DNA from: Armillaria gallica
Taxonomy: Eukaryota; Basidiomycota; Agaricomycetes; Agaricales; Physalacriaceae
Assembly (NCBI GenBank): GCA_037576215.1
Contig: JBANDB010000005.1
Coordinates: 1,426,001-1,490,000, forward strand
Direction of reading: 5' to 3'
DNA: 64,000 nucleotides
Shown here: in pieces, positions 11,155 to 23,014 of the stretch
How the letters are laid out: every line of letters starts with the position of its first letter
Numbering within the stretch: the first letter of the stretch is position 1
Notes under the pieces: generated by a model
What the model saw: only the letters and a program-made list of their open reading frames with translations
What the model was told of the DNA's origin: nothing
Database searches by the model: none
Translations under genes and position numbers: made by a program

Positions 11155-11713
11155 TCACAAACCAAGGATAAGACCAAGCGACCCGGGAACGACGGCACCG
11201 AGCGTCACAAGTAGGCTACCAACCACCACACCAACGAGTGATATCACACTTTCGAGGTCCAGACCGACGAGGCTTAAAAGGGTTGCATTGACGGCCTGCA
11301 AAAATGAGAGATTGTACAGTGCGTCGTAGTAAAACCACGCACCAACAGAATGCTGACAGCCAGCGTCGCAACAGCGGAGGCTTCAGACGTAACGGTACCC
11401 ACAACCTCGAGGGAGCTGACAGTCGCTTGGATGACCACGCTGAGCTCGGTCAAGAGTGGGGTGACGTTCGCCGTAGTCGCTGCCTTTGATTTCACCAGGA
11501 CATCTTTATGACTCCGTCAAATTCAAAATCACAACGGGTACGTGCAGGCAGCATACTGATTTGGGCGAGAATGGGATCGGTGGAGGTCTTGCAGTTGGTC
11601 AAGACGGCGAGGGCACTGGCGGGTTGCTTGTCTGGGGTCGGGGTTGCACTGACGAGCCCAAGTGCAAGGGTGATGAAGGCGAAGAAGAGGAGAACAAGTC
11701 GGGAGCTGAACAT
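11155..11713 (-). CDS. Small secreted hydrophobic protein
   Basis: The ATG at 11713 opens a typical signal peptide (LVLLFFAFITLALGLVSA) followed by TPTPDKQPAS. Three exons join in frame: 11713-11557, 11479-11343 and 11295-11155, separated by introns of 77 and 47 bp with GT...AG ends. The product is about 144 residues: an Ala/Thr/Val-rich middle (NVTPLLTELSVVIQATVSSL) and a very hydrophobic C-terminus ending GLILGL. It resembles a small-secreted-protein family common in mushrooms, whose role is unknown. A TATA box (CTATAAAAC on the minus strand) lies about 70 bases upstream. The last exon might instead splice at the GTTTGT overlapping its end, which would lengthen the protein. Confidence 0.6.
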
Positions 11714-11719
11714 AATGAA

Positions 11720-14700
11720 GAGGGGAGCAGATGAGAGGGAGTACTGAGCACTGGACTATTGGGTCCCCTCCGAGGTCGTTTTATAGTCCTTTATGAGCAC
11801 CGTTATCAAAAACAGCGCTAGGCCAAGATTTCAGATACATGCTGAGAGAGATTGCTGAGACGTAATCGCGGAAGTAGTCCGACCTGGAAGAACCTCGGCA
11901 AGTCTGGAGGAGACAGCAGACGTAATAGAATCTGTCGTAGATTAATGACGCTGCCTGATAATGAGCTTGTTAAAATTGTACATGCTTCCAACCATGGAGT
12001 TGGAAAATGCGCGCCCATCGTGGATTATAGGCGATACTTGTGGAGATTTTCATGAGATGAAGAGACCCAGAGCTGTCGCGATACTTTCTGGACCAGAGAA
12101 GTGTCTTACAATGACACGGCTTCCGAGAGAGATACGCAGTTAAATGTGTGAAGACTCAACGGGTGCAACGGGGATTAAATTTGATTTTTGAAATTGAAGT
12201 TGATCCGGCGTGAAATACAATGACATTCTCGGAAGATGGGGATCGAAGGGGGAACTTCTGTATCTGCTTTTTAGCGCGAGGAAGGAACCACAAAAAGATG
12301 AACCATTCGAAGGAGGGCACTGACTGAGATGCTCTATGCGCCCTGGCCTGCAAGAATTCAATGTTCCAGATAATTAGTAATATTCAGGCCAACGTCGGGT
12401 TCATGTTGGTGGGTCGACGAGTTGAAATTGATACATACTACCGACTCCGAAAGAGCGATCCGGACCGGATATATCCAAGCGGGTTACGCAGATCCTCGGT
12501 TGAAATATAATATTTACCGAATTCAATGTAACAGCCCCGCAGTTCCTTTATCTGGGAGAGATATGAATTTTTTGCTCAAGATGAGTTTCTTCAATATTCG
12601 CAAGCTTCTGAGAGCCTCAAGGCGAGATACTGAATGGGATTACTCAGCGGCCATATGCCTGTCCATGCTGAGTATCCGGTATAGGGGTGATCATAGGTAC
12701 GAGGAACACCTTATAGCCATATGCAAAGCTTCCCGAAGATGATACCTGCGAAGACATCATCAAGGAGAACCATGCAGTGCGTCAAAGTGTCAGGATGGGA
12801 TCAGGGTTTCGGTCTTAAGACTATACTGACGCTTAATGATTTTGAGATGGGATGAATATGGAGAGAAGCGTATCCTAACTGCTGCTCCATTTATTTCGTG
12901 TTCGACTTTTCGTGTAATAGTTTCACTCTGGACCAACTCTTGACTTTGCTGTCCGACTATCGATGTTTTAATCTGACAGATGAGGAATGACATAGTCGCC
13001 ATTGCTACAAAGTAACGGGTAAAACATTGACACTTAAAGTAACGGACGACATACCGGAAGCGAAACTCGACCTGACTGACAGGGAAGTACATCGCGGGAC
13101 GAGCTTCATTAAATTTGACTTGAGACGACAGCCTTTATGACATTAATCCTGCTGAACGGAACAGCTCCTCCGCGTTGTCCTGGATACACAAAGACAAGCC
13201 ATTCATCGAATAACGGCGGCGATATGTGAGAAATGAGGCCCATTTGAGCTGCAAAGGAGCGCCATCAGCAGGAAGGGGGAGAGGGAGCAGCGGAATTATC
13301 ATGCGGTGGAAGCGCATTTGATGTCGCGCACTGTCGAAGGACGTGTCACGTAGTGCCCATGGTGATAAGAAATCTGATTTAGAAAGCCTTGGCTGCCTGA
13401 GTCTCAGTATCATCTAAACTGAGGTACAGGTCCCAGTCACATCAGCACTATTGCATCATTCTTGACGCTTTTGCATCGCATACCTCCTTGCCTCACTGTA
13501 GAGGTTCAAGCTCAAGCTTCAATTTTTTCAAGGCTAAGCGGACGGGGATCGGACCGGAAAGCCGCGGCAAAGTAGTCGAACCCTAACCCGAAGCGCCATG
13601 CCCTTCTGTTCCTCGCACAACCACATATGATCGCTACTGGCTGTATCTCTCCTCCTCGGGAACATCTGTTTCTTTCCTTTCCGTTCGTGAGTAGACTTGG
13701 AGAAGAATTGTGGTTTTTGAAGAGACAGCGCGCGCGACCTTGTATTTAACCAAAGCTGGGCGCTGGAGGAAACTTTTGAAGGTTGTCAAAAGGTTGTTGG
13801 TTCTTTTTTTGTTGTCATGATAGAGGAATATTCGGTGCGTGTTCCGTAGTATTAAACATGTGTACATACTGACCAAATATACAGGAATTCTACCTGCAGG
13901 TCTCTTTCGTGAGCGCAAGGATCAAACAGAAATGAATATCTACGTCAACCATCGCCGAATATACCACAGCCTTAGCTTGATATATACCCTACCAGAACAC
14001 TGAGAATCATTTGCCTACCAATTCGCCATTGACGGACATTGTGCAATGTTAGAGTAGCTACGGAGATATGTAGATCTAGTTGTATTCTTCAGTTCAACCT
14101 CGACTCTGATTGTATCCAATCTCTGATTCTAACAGTACGATAACCCCCCTCATACATAGCTGAAGTAGTTCCGCTAGTCTTGCAGGACTTGTATGACGTC
14201 CTCCCTGTCTTCGCACAAGTTCTTCTACTGCCCTTCTCCTCCTTGGAAGCGGCACTTGCCTTCACTTGGCCCTCGCTACAAGGACTTTGGGAATATCTTC
14301 GAACGTTTCTGAGAGCCGAACTTGCCTACCATGCTGTCGTGGCTCATAGTTGTGGCCTGGCACCAAGCATACGAGTACCAAAGCTTGAACGCCACTTATT
14401 CCAGATATTCGATATCATAGTACAATGTAAAGAATCACTCACTTTGCTCATATGGGATCACAACGCAGTCTGGTATGTGGTAGGAGCCTCGTTCTTTGAT
14501 GATTCATAAACCGTAGAGATAGAATCTCAGTATTACATGGGAGTCTGCCGTCTCCATAAAGATTCATCGTCGAAGCGACGGTACCTGGACACTACTGTGA
14601 GCCAATTCCTTTATTCCGTTCTTATTCGTACAACCTGACCGCATGACCAGGTTTCCCTGCGATCATCATTCAATTTATATCTCGGTTCCGTAGAAGGTAG

Positions 14701-15290
14701 GATCTTCCTACTTCTTCTCAACTAGGACTAATCAATTTGAATCAGGAACAGCGATGTCTCCGTGGAATACTTGTTAGTTCTTCTATCCCTTCCCGAACGC
14801 TATCAGTTTCTACGAATTTTCCTTCTCCCTCGCGCAAAGATATAACTTCATCCAGCGAAGACGTTGCGATAGCTTTCTGGAGACCACCTGGTCGTTCGAA
14901 TGATGGCTGGCGACGATCATTAAGCAGATCACCTTGAGATGCGGATTTTGCGAGTGGCACGAACGTGTTAAGGATACGAACACATCGGAAAGGTCTCTTC
15001 GTGTTGTGCTGCATACAGCATCTCGACCGTATTTGTGTTCGTGGATTCATATTCATCCCGCGACCCAACGAAAAATCAATGAAGTTGTTTCGTTTCGAAT
15101 GTACTGTCAGCTTCACAAAGAGCGTCTATCACCGACGGAACCTTCAAATGTCTACTCATGAGGTCAGGTGTATTACTAGGAACCTACGACTGATTTCAGC
15201 GGTTGCGAGGTAGATCATCATGGCGGCCATCGCGATCCGGAACCGAAAGGGTGTATCCAACTCTGACAAACTCTGCTCGCAACCTACAAC
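11720..15290. other. Long stretch without a recognisable gene
   Basis: Several frames of 60-124 codons occur on both strands (for example 12422-12742 plus, 14180-14509 plus, 14742-15116 minus). They lack domains, mostly lack a good ATG, and overlap one another. The region probably holds decayed genes or old transposon debris. A possible ubiquitin-like scrap is listed separately at 13010-13138. Confidence 0.4.
13010..13138 (+). pseudogene. Possible ubiquitin-like remnant
   Basis: A 43-codon open stretch encodes TGKTLTLKVTDDIPEAKLDL followed by TDREV, ending at a TGA at 13136-13138. The first part aligns with the start of ubiquitin (TGKTITLEVESSDTI ... DKEG). The remainder does not match. It may be a scrap of another family copy, or chance. 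Confidence 0.25.
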
Positions 15291-15294
15291 CACC

Positions 15295-16566
15295 ATGAGC
15301 ATCCTTCAGCACCCCCGTTATGCTGCCGAAATTCCTCTCATGTCCTCTTGCTCGGAGCTCGTCGTGACGGAATTCTCTTCATCCAGGATTAAAAGGCTGC
15401 GCGAGTTTTTATTCGAGAAAGAACGGCTTATCACCGAGGACGTTGGCTTCTCCCCATTCCAAAAGTGGTACCTCGACACTACGAGCGTGAATACTTAGCA
15501 GAGAACAATCGCCTGGAAGAAAGGCAAATCATTTCATCCCGAGAACCTTTTTTTCCGCACCGTTGATACGGGCCGCCTCCTGCCCATGGCTCTCGCGAGC
15601 TTCCGCGTCCAGATGTATGCGACGAAGGACTTATGGGATGCTTTTCAGCGGAACGGGGAGAAGGAGAAGTGGTCCACGTATGTGATTCTTGCGTTGGTGC
15701 ATATATTCGCTTTTGTATCTGTCCTAAACTCAGTCAACCCGTAATAGATGCACCGTATATTGATCTTCCGCAATATTCACGACTATGGAGGAGGAGACAT
15801 CCCTATCATATGCATCGACTGGACTAAAGAATTTGTGGATATGGCGATGGACTATTGGGTAGTGGGTAGATTTGAGTGAGAATAAATGGACTAAAGAGGA
15901 ACGTGAATATAAATGTGCTCGATCCCTTTTTTTCTCCGTCTTCATTAGTAGCTGATCGCATACTAGTTTGTGAAATCGATCGGACCTCCCACGGATTGAA
16001 ACCAAGCTTCTACGAACTCGACTTATGCGTCCGTGCGCTCCTTCTGGACGAGAATGTCGGGTACGTGCCTCCATTCATCGTCCTGTTCGAAACGGGAAAG
16101 GACGGTGAGAGAGCATCTCTTTCTCTATTTTTGCTGCTGATCCGCATTACGCAGGCAAGGCTCGTACACTCTTCACCCGCGCGCCCCACGTCCCATCAGC
16201 CTGGATCATGGAGTCCCTGCCAAAAACATGTGGAAGTAGTACTTGCACCGACTCTGAGTGTATTGGATTGTGGCATGCCGAATATTCGCGGAGCCTTCAC
16301 CATCCGAGCCTCATGGTCCGGGATGTCCAGCGCCCTGATTATCGCGTCGTGTGCAACCTTTGGGGATGCGAAGTCCAAATGCAGGTGGATCCTACGACAG
16401 GTCAGATGACGCTTCAGAGGTGCCAGAAGTGTAAGGAGGTTCTGTATTGCAGTCGGGAACATCAGGCGCGTTGTCTTGTATCGTCATGTCCGGTTCGGCA
16501 CTCATGGACTGTTCGCAGTTCTTGGATTGGCATATCCATAAACGTGTTTGTGAGGTTCCTTCTTAG
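15295..16566 (+). pseudogene. M1: MYND zinc-finger family pseudogene
   Basis: The copy is nearly full length and collinear with M3. The ATG at 15295 gives MSILQHPRYAAEIP, then KWYLDTTSV, FRTVDTGRLLPMAL, IPIICIDWTKEFVD, and a C-terminal MYND finger (CQKCKEVLYCSREHQ, and in a last exon LDWHIHKRVCEVPS) with TAG at 16564-16566. MYND fingers bind partner proteins through two zinc ions. Two lesions are visible. A TAG at 15496-15498 stands where M3 has an Arg codon, and a seven-base duplication (GTGGGTA) near 15860 shifts the frame before SENKWTKEERE. The finger itself keeps its Cys and His residues. It is called a pseudogene because both lesions fall in conserved coding sequence. Confidence 0.72.
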
Positions 16567-16569
16567 CCT

Positions 16570-17400
16570 TGGTGAGCCTGTTCTATGGTGTAGGTGTGCT
16601 CATAGTAATATATGTTGTTGAGTAGGACGATCGCAATGAAATTCATAGTAATATCCAGCGACCCTCGTCCTCAGACCTAGAAAATTTGGATCGCGTAGAA
16701 GACATATCGCATACATATATACTGTGAAATAGTTAGCATCAGTCATTAGACAGCAAATAGAATCGAATCATGTTTTTTCATTACAACTTCGGGCTATGAC
16801 TTGGCGAGCTTCCCTTATTGCGGCCTGTCGATGCGACGAGGACATCTCATGAGAGGTCATAAAAAAGACCTGATATATGTATGCACTGCTCTATCCACTG
16901 ACGTACCTCTTTGAGCGAATTTCATTGTGGAAGAAGTAGCATTCCTTCCAGACTCCATCTATAGAGATCAAAATTTCTCTCGTGACAGGAGTTGAAATAC
17001 CTTGGTCCATACACAGGGATTGATAAATGGGAGAGAGTGGCTCACTGGCGTCGCCCAACGTTACTCAACTCTTTCATAATGTCCTGATGTTGTCGAGAGG
17101 CCTTTGGCAACATCATAAAATACTTGTTCTCCTCCTATATTGAATCCACGCTACGTTTCGCTGCACTGATCTCAACTGCATCCTACCACAGCTGCACATC
17201 AAGGTTTGGCGTACTGTTACTGTTATTCATTTCTCGAGACAGCTCTTTTCAGCAAGGTCCTCCGCAACCACATGTGCCTTTGGCCTGTTCATATTTTGGC
17301 CTTGCACTAGCGCATCTACTTTCCTAGCGAAACCTGCGATACGGTTCCAATAGCGCCTAATCATATTTTAATCACAGCCAATGACAAACGAGGTTCTGAA
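16570..17400. other. Intergenic, no gene recognised
   Basis: AT-rich sequence with short frames only. If U3 once had a third exon it would lie here on the minus strand, but no ubiquitin-like or YLFWEAE sequence was found. Confidence 0.4.
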
Positions 17401-17407
17401 TAGAACT

Positions 17408-17730
17408 CACGTGGCTCGAGTTTCTATAACCTGGACTCGGATGTTGTCGATGTCGTCTCTGATGTGCAACCACAAATTGGCTGGAATATCGACAAATCTT
17501 CCAGCACAGATGGCCAAGTCACGGGTTTGGATGACTATCTGCTTGTTGCGTATGCTGGGAAAATAAGCGTTTATGATAGTGATTAATGCCTGTAACAGGG
17601 ATCAGGGAGGGGCACATGCAGCTACAAGCTTCAGAACACGGACCTGGTACTGGGATACGTTCTCCCTCAGAGCGAAAACATTCCTATCGTCGTTTGTGAT
17701 AACAATAAACTTTGACCGAGTACTGGACAT
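17408..17730 (-). pseudogene. U3: two-exon fragment of the ubiquitin-fusion family
   Basis: On the minus strand the ATG at 17730 opens MSSTRSKFIVITNDDRNVFA, which matches family exon 1, and ends at a GTCCGTG donor. Exon 2 (about 17572-17411) has IVIQTRDLAICAGRFVDIP and NIRVQVIE. No ubiquitin domain and no C-terminal domain follow. The GAATAGGCGCC promoter core remains upstream at 17812-17835. This is a truncated copy, in the orientation of U4 and U5. Confidence 0.68.
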
Positions 17731-18233
17731 GGTGGTTGAGGACAAAGAAGGGACAGCGTGAGAGACTGATTTATCAGAGCAGTCCGCGGTATCTTTACCA
17801 CGTGCGTGAATTGTTAGGCGCCTATTCTATGTCAATTACACTGAGTGCAGGCGAGGCCGTGGTTGCGACATGAGGAATATGCTGTTATTGGATCGTGTGG
17901 TGTGCAGGAAGTCCGTGAAAAGCGCACCGGTGATATAGTTGTCGATTGCGAAGCATAACTAGTTACTGTGGCAGTCTTAAAATGGGTCAACAAAGGGGGG
18001 ACACGAAGTGTCACTATTCACTACCGACGTCGAGAGCTGTACCTCGGATAGTGGTAGGCAATTGTTCGCGAATCAGTCAAGGAGGGGAAATTGCCTTCAT
18101 CCGTGGACTTCGCCTAACCATAATTCTGGCAGAGTACTATCTCCTTAGAATAGGACTAATCCCGCCTCCCTGATGACATAGTACACGGGTAATATTCGAT
18201 TTTACAAAAACAGGCAACAGAAACGTAGCTCGT

Positions 18234-19676
18234 TCAATCCTTTACCTCCATCCCTCCCCATTCCAGCACTCTAAACAATGTCTTGTCTTTCATCCCGTCG
18301 CAATCAACACCAACAACATCTTTCCAAAATTCAACATTCTCCGACGCCCTGGAAAGCGATCCCTCCCATTCGTCCAGTTCGTCCTCGCAGACCCTCTTGA
18401 ATAGCATGAACACGCGAGTAACGACGTCGGGCTTGGGCTCGATGTCGAGCGGCGCGGCATGTTCATAGGATGCTTGAGGGAGGAAACGGAGGGCGACGAA
18501 GTCGTGCTTCAAAATCGATGGAAGCCAATATCTGAAGGGATTTCGGTACAAATAAAATGATAGAAGCAGTGGTTACGTACGTGATGAACGAGGTCCTTGC
18601 TTCGACGTGAAGACTTAAAGCGGCCAATGCCTTGTCAAGGTACAGCGCTGTTTTTGACGCGGGAAGGACGACCGAGTTGCTGTCGGTGAGTTCAGCCATG
18701 GATGGGTCGAAGGGGGGAATTGTATCAGAATGCGCTGGGTCTAGTCGGGGAGACGATGGAGGCGAGAGTGGTAAACCAGGGTTTGTCCTACGAAGACTCG
18801 GATAAATAAACAGTCAGAGACAGGAGTCGAAAGCACGCACTCTGCTTCCCAGAATAAATAGGATACTCGTGCACCAGAAGCGATATCGGTCATGGTATGA
18901 TCCTCGCGAGTATTGACGTTCCATTCGATGGATTGTCCAGACTCGGAGGACTTGATGGGGGCACCCGGGTATATGGCAGAGAATGACCAGGCCTTGACGA
19001 GGGATAATTGAACTGTAGCGTTTAATGGAAGAGGGGTGAATAGATATATGACTGGCTTTCCGCCTCTCAGTCTTTGAACAAGATGAATAGTAGACTCCTT
19101 TTGAATGTTATAGTCGGAGAGCAGGCGGTCGAATACAAGTTGCTTCCCCGCAAAGATCAGCCGTTGCTCATCAGAAGGTGTACCTTCAAGAGCTTCCACC
19201 TGGTCTACCACATCAGAGACGGACGCATACGAAGACACGTCGAGCATGATCGTCTTTCTGTCAGGGTTTTGACGAAAATCTTCATAGATTGACTAGGCAG
19301 AGCTGGCGTCGAAGTTTGCGTTGGTCCTGATCCAAGGTTAGTAGCTCTGGGCCGAGATGAAGGCGCAACTCACGGTAGATAACCCTGATCTTATGGATCC
19401 AAAGACCAACATCCGACCACAGTTCATGCGGAATATCCACGTATTGTCCAGCACAAATGTCTAACTCATTTGTCTGGATAACCGTGGACTCCATAGAAAT
19501 GCTCGAGAAATGTCTGTGAAGAATGGAGAGCAGGCTCTATCGCGTATGATCAGTGCACCATCCATCTTGGATTTTAGAATGCTTACATCGTAGCAAGCCA
19601 CTTCGTGTCTACGAACGAGTACGGCGGTCTTATCATCAGTAGCGACGATGTAATTCTTCGATTGGGTAGCAAGCAT
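18234..19676 (-). pseudogene. U4: full-length ubiquitin-fusion family copy with one frameshift
   Basis: Five exons are recognisable on the minus strand: MLATQSKNYIVATDD (ATG 19676), VIQTNELDICAGQYVDIP, the ubiquitin exon, an exon encoding TNPGLPLSP ... ARTSFIT, and a last exon [14 protein letters not shown] ... [12 protein letters not shown] ending at 18234. The ubiquitin part keeps [21 protein letters not shown] and the terminal LRGG before KPVIYLF. Near 19258 the expected TGK codons read ACAGAAAG instead of ACAGGAAAG, a one-base loss that shifts the frame at the start of the ubiquitin domain. This is the only lesion I found, so it could be a recent death or a sequencing error. It forms a block with M2 that is repeated by U5-M3. 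Confidence 0.72.
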
Positions 19677-19727
19677 GGTTGGTAGGTAAAAGAGCTCTGC
19701 CGCACGACCCCCACGTGTGGGCATCGT

Positions 19728-19810
19728 TTATATAGGGCACAACGCGGTGCCTATAGCTTGATCCTGCGTCCGACCGGCCACACAGAAGGCTGATAAATGC
19801 ATAACAGAAT
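19728..19810 (-). promoter_or_regulatory. Shared promoter block of U4
   Basis: On the minus strand GATCAAGCTATAGGC is followed by GTGCCCTATATAAACG, about 55 bases before the U4 ATG. TTATTCTGTTATGC and TTTATCAGCCTTCTG further upstream are also shared with U5. Confidence 0.6.
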
Positions 19811-20609
19811 AAGTAGTCGGGATAACAGCACTGTTATGTGAATGAGCCGACCACTGCCCTATCTCTAAAATGTAGCACTAACCTAAACGTTCCCGCATTC
19901 TAGGCAAAAGGCCAAACGTTGGGAATTTCAGTGATTGACACCGATCCAGATAGGCGCTGACCATGTGCTTTCGTGTCTTCTACGAAATTCAGCTTCTGTG
20001 CTGCATTGTAGTGAAGCTGAGGTCATTCTGCCATCGCAAGAGCCGATCAGAACTGAGAATCGGCATGAAATGACAGGAAAGTATAATTGACAGTGCTCGC
20101 TCATAAATAACACGAATTTTCACAAGGTTTTGGTAGCGAAGTCTTGGGTCCTGAAAAGACGGTGGGTTTCAGTACAAGGTGCATCATGAGCTGGGCGAAG
20201 ACGATGAAGGGATGATAACGGCGCAACCGTGTTTTTGTACCCAGGCAAGATCGGCCGTCTTCAGGCAGAGGTGACAGTTAGAAATATCATTACAGCCTCA
20301 CACTGCGACCGCATGCCTCGATATTGAACCATAACTGAAAACGCTTGGGCCGAACTGATGAGTTGAAGGATAATTCATGAATCATCACGTAGCCCTATAC
20401 GGACCGGCTGCCAGGAGAAGCAAGATGTCATAGAAAGCTGTATACCGCACATACATAGTTCAGCGGTCGCATTTGTTCAATAGTCCACAGCATAAGGATA
20501 TTAACGTTAAATTGATGGATATTTCATTGCTGTTACCGTCAGCGGCGGAACAAATTCCTGACCGGTTCGTGAGAATAGCATTCCACTGCGAAAAAAGAAG
20601 ACTCACCGC

Positions 20610-21735
20610 AAGAAGTAAGATCGAGCCTCGCAAACACGTTTGTGGGCACGCCAATCCAAGGCCTGATATGCATATATTAGTTAGAAAATGTGTATGTAGG
20701 ATACGGTCAAACATACCTGATGGTCGCGACTTCAATACGAAACCTCTTTACATTTCTGACACCGCTGAAGGCCAATCTCCATTCCATCCGGACCGAGCTA
20801 CATTTCTACTTCGCATCCCCAATAGTTATACACAATACCATCATTATAGCGTTCGAGATCTCGGACCATGGGGCTGGGGTAATGCAGAGTCCGAAAAGCC
20901 TCCATGCGCCACAATCCGACGCACTTGGAGTCAGTGCAGGTAGCGCTTCCGCACGTATTTGGCAGGGTATCGAGGACGGCGGGGGGCGGACAGTGGCATG
21001 AATGAGTGCAGAGCGCACGAGCTTTGCCTACGACGCCGATAAGTCACGAAAAAGGGAACAAACTAACTAGAACTAACCGCCCTTCCGAGCTTCTTGAATC
21101 ATGATGCATGATAAATGGTGGGACATGGCCGACCTTCTCATAAGGAGGGCCCTAACGCACAGGTCGACTTGGTAGAAACAAGGGTTACGACCGTGCGCCT
21201 TAGCGGCGACCTGACAGACTATAGAAAGCCCCCGTTTAGCAGAAGAAATATGAGAGAAAATGCTACACACAGTTGTTCTCGCGTTCTTCCTTTGTCCATT
21301 TATTCGCACTCAGGTCGATCCAGTAATCCATCACAGCATTCACCAGCTCCTTGTCCCAATCCATGCATATGATGGGAATGTCGCCGCCATCGAAATCATA
21401 CATGTTCCGGAAGACCAGTATATGATGCATCTATGAGGGGTTCAGTCAGCGAAAATAATATTAAGAAAGCAAGAATAGGGCATACCAATCCGAGGATTGT
21501 GACATCCGTCCAGCTCTCCGTATTCTAGTAATGCTCCATGTAAGCCCATAGCCCTTTTGTCGCGTAAATCTGGTTACGAAAATCCGCGAGGATCATAGGC
21601 AGGAGGCGACCCGTATCGATGTTATGGAAGAAGAGGTTCTTAGACGCGAAATGCTTTCCAGTCTTCCACGCAGTCGTCCTCTGCGGGTTCTTTGCACTTG
21701 CTGTTGCAATTTCTCTATAGCTACTTCATCAAAGT
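20610..21735 (-). pseudogene. M2: decayed MYND zinc-finger copy
   Basis: On the minus strand the order is SAKNPQRTTAWKTGKHFAS (near 21690), IDTGRLLPM, WAYMEHY, IPIICMDWDKELVN, GRNPCFYQVDLCVRALL, then CGSATCTDSKCVGLWRME and the finger. The 5' end before the RDIA-like point is missing. In-frame stops replace conserved residues at 21525-21527 (Gly of HYGNTESW), 20798-20800 (Glu of EVEMEL) and 20732-20734 (the zinc-binding Cys of YCS). Another Cys (of VCNFWGC) has become Tyr at 20828-20830. The normal stop after RVCEAPP is also gone. The copy is clearly dead. Confidence 0.75.
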
Positions 21736-21739
21736 CTAT

Positions 21740-22498
21740 GAGCGACGAAAGGGTGAACGGGTCTGAACTTGCTGATAGGGCCGCATATATATATAGGCAT
21801 TGACGGAGGCAGTGTATGCAACGATGGTCGACGTCGTTATTTGACTCTCGCGCTAAAATCCGGCAATGTCGGAATGAAAGACCCAGGGGCAAGGCTTTGG
21901 GAACAGTTTTCACACAAGTAAAGATGGCGAGTATGAATAAGTGTAAAGGAGTGGATCACTAGTGACTAGTGACAGGCTGAATCGTGGTGATAGTCTTCGT
22001 CTGTATTTTTTGCCGTTCTGTGGACAAGTCAGATACACTGGCAGACGCACCCAATATGCTTCTCATCACAAAACAAATAATCTTCAATCCAGCGCTCAGC
22101 TACAGTGTCATGCACCGTCTTGCCATGGCCACATTTCGTCTTTCTAGACCCAGTTACCAATGAATAGAAGGGAAAGAGGTGGTTTCGAGGGGCAAAATTG
22201 AGGTTGTTAGCGTTCAAGGTGACGAGAAGACAAGGGGTCTCCGGGATTTCATTCCGTGATACAGGGTACCCCCGTGGGAAATGTCATGTGATCGCCCAAT
22301 ATGGTGCGTGACGCGCCTTTTATAGCATTTCTGTCACACAGTCGGTCGGATTTTTCAAAAATGTTTTTCAAGAAGTGCTCAAAATGCGGTAAAACACCTG
22401 GTACAATAGTCAAAAATCAGGCGAATTTTTTGTGATAAAACAGTCCATATCTCTGTAACGGGTGAGAGTTATGCATTAAAATTTGTACTCCTAGACTT
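21740..22498. other. Intergenic, no gene recognised
   Basis: No convincing gene. The end of this stretch (22499-22503, CTCTT) is the target site of the large retrotransposon. Confidence 0.4.
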
Positions 22499-22503
22499 CT
22501 CTT

Positions 22504-22858
22504 TGTTGGAGGAGATCCATATGTCGTTTGTAATTTCCTTTACTTACCTTTTCTGTTCATACCTTGATCATGTCTCGATCACTTATATAAGGTGTACCAT
22601 AGCTTTCCGCACCTCAGTTGTTTCTGCTCTTGCTGTGCCGACTGAGGTGTGTATACTTTTACCTTATTACTTTGTACTCGCACTTACCTTCTTATTATAG
22701 TTCTTACGTTTATCCTTCTGTCATTAGGTATAGTGCTACTCAATAAGAGTCGTTTCTGCTCTCACTGTGCTGACTGAGGTGTGTATACTTTTACCTTATT
22801 ACTTCATACTTGCACTTACCTTCTTATTATAGTTCTTATGTTTATCCTTCTGTCATTA
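22504..22858 (+). repeat. 5' LTR of the large copia element
   Basis: The LTR is 355 bp. It carries a second copy of a roughly 57-bp stretch (GTGTGTATACTTTTACC ... TTATTATAG) that the 3' LTR lacks. A TATA-like TTATATAAGG lies at about 22584. Most other differences from the 3' LTR are CG to TG or CA changes. Confidence 0.9.
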
Positions 22859-22873
22859 GGTTATGTGACCCCG
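22859..22873 (+). other. Primer binding site (half initiator tRNA-Met type)
   Basis: GGTTATGTGACCCCG follows the LTR directly. It resembles the GGTTATGGGCCC of Drosophila copia, which pairs with the anticodon region of initiator tRNA-Met. The gag-only element at 30198 has the unmutated word in the same place. Confidence 0.65.
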
Positions 22874-23014
22874 TTGCTCTTAACTTTTCAGTCAAGAAAG
22901 GATACACAGTGAACTTGCGACTCACCACTCTGATCTTATACTGCCCACACAAAACTTGCCTACACATACCACACTGTACCACACACAATACATTGCTGCC
23001 TGGTCTTGCCCGAC

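Larger units (their letters stand above)
18234..21735. repeat. Segmental duplication block 1 (U4 + M2)
   Basis: The gene order, orientation and part of the intergenic sequence (about 20165-20470) match 39523-42940. For example, the GTTTTTGTACCCAGGCAAG-type sequence near 20232 recurs near 41353. The retrotransposon at 22504-39271 now lies between the two blocks. Confidence 0.72.

Noticed and set aside
12422..12742. 106-codon frame on the plus strand
   Set aside because: It starts at TTG, other frames are equally open, and no homology was recognised.
14180..14509. 109-codon frame on the plus strand
   Set aside because: It opens with a non-ATG codon, has no recognisable domain and no intron-exon support.
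14742..15116. 124-codon frame on the minus strand
   Set aside because: No domain, and it lies in a region where all frames look decayed.
20473..21001. Plus-strand frames of up to 156 codons
   Set aside because: They are antisense shadows of the M2 MYND copy on the minus strand.
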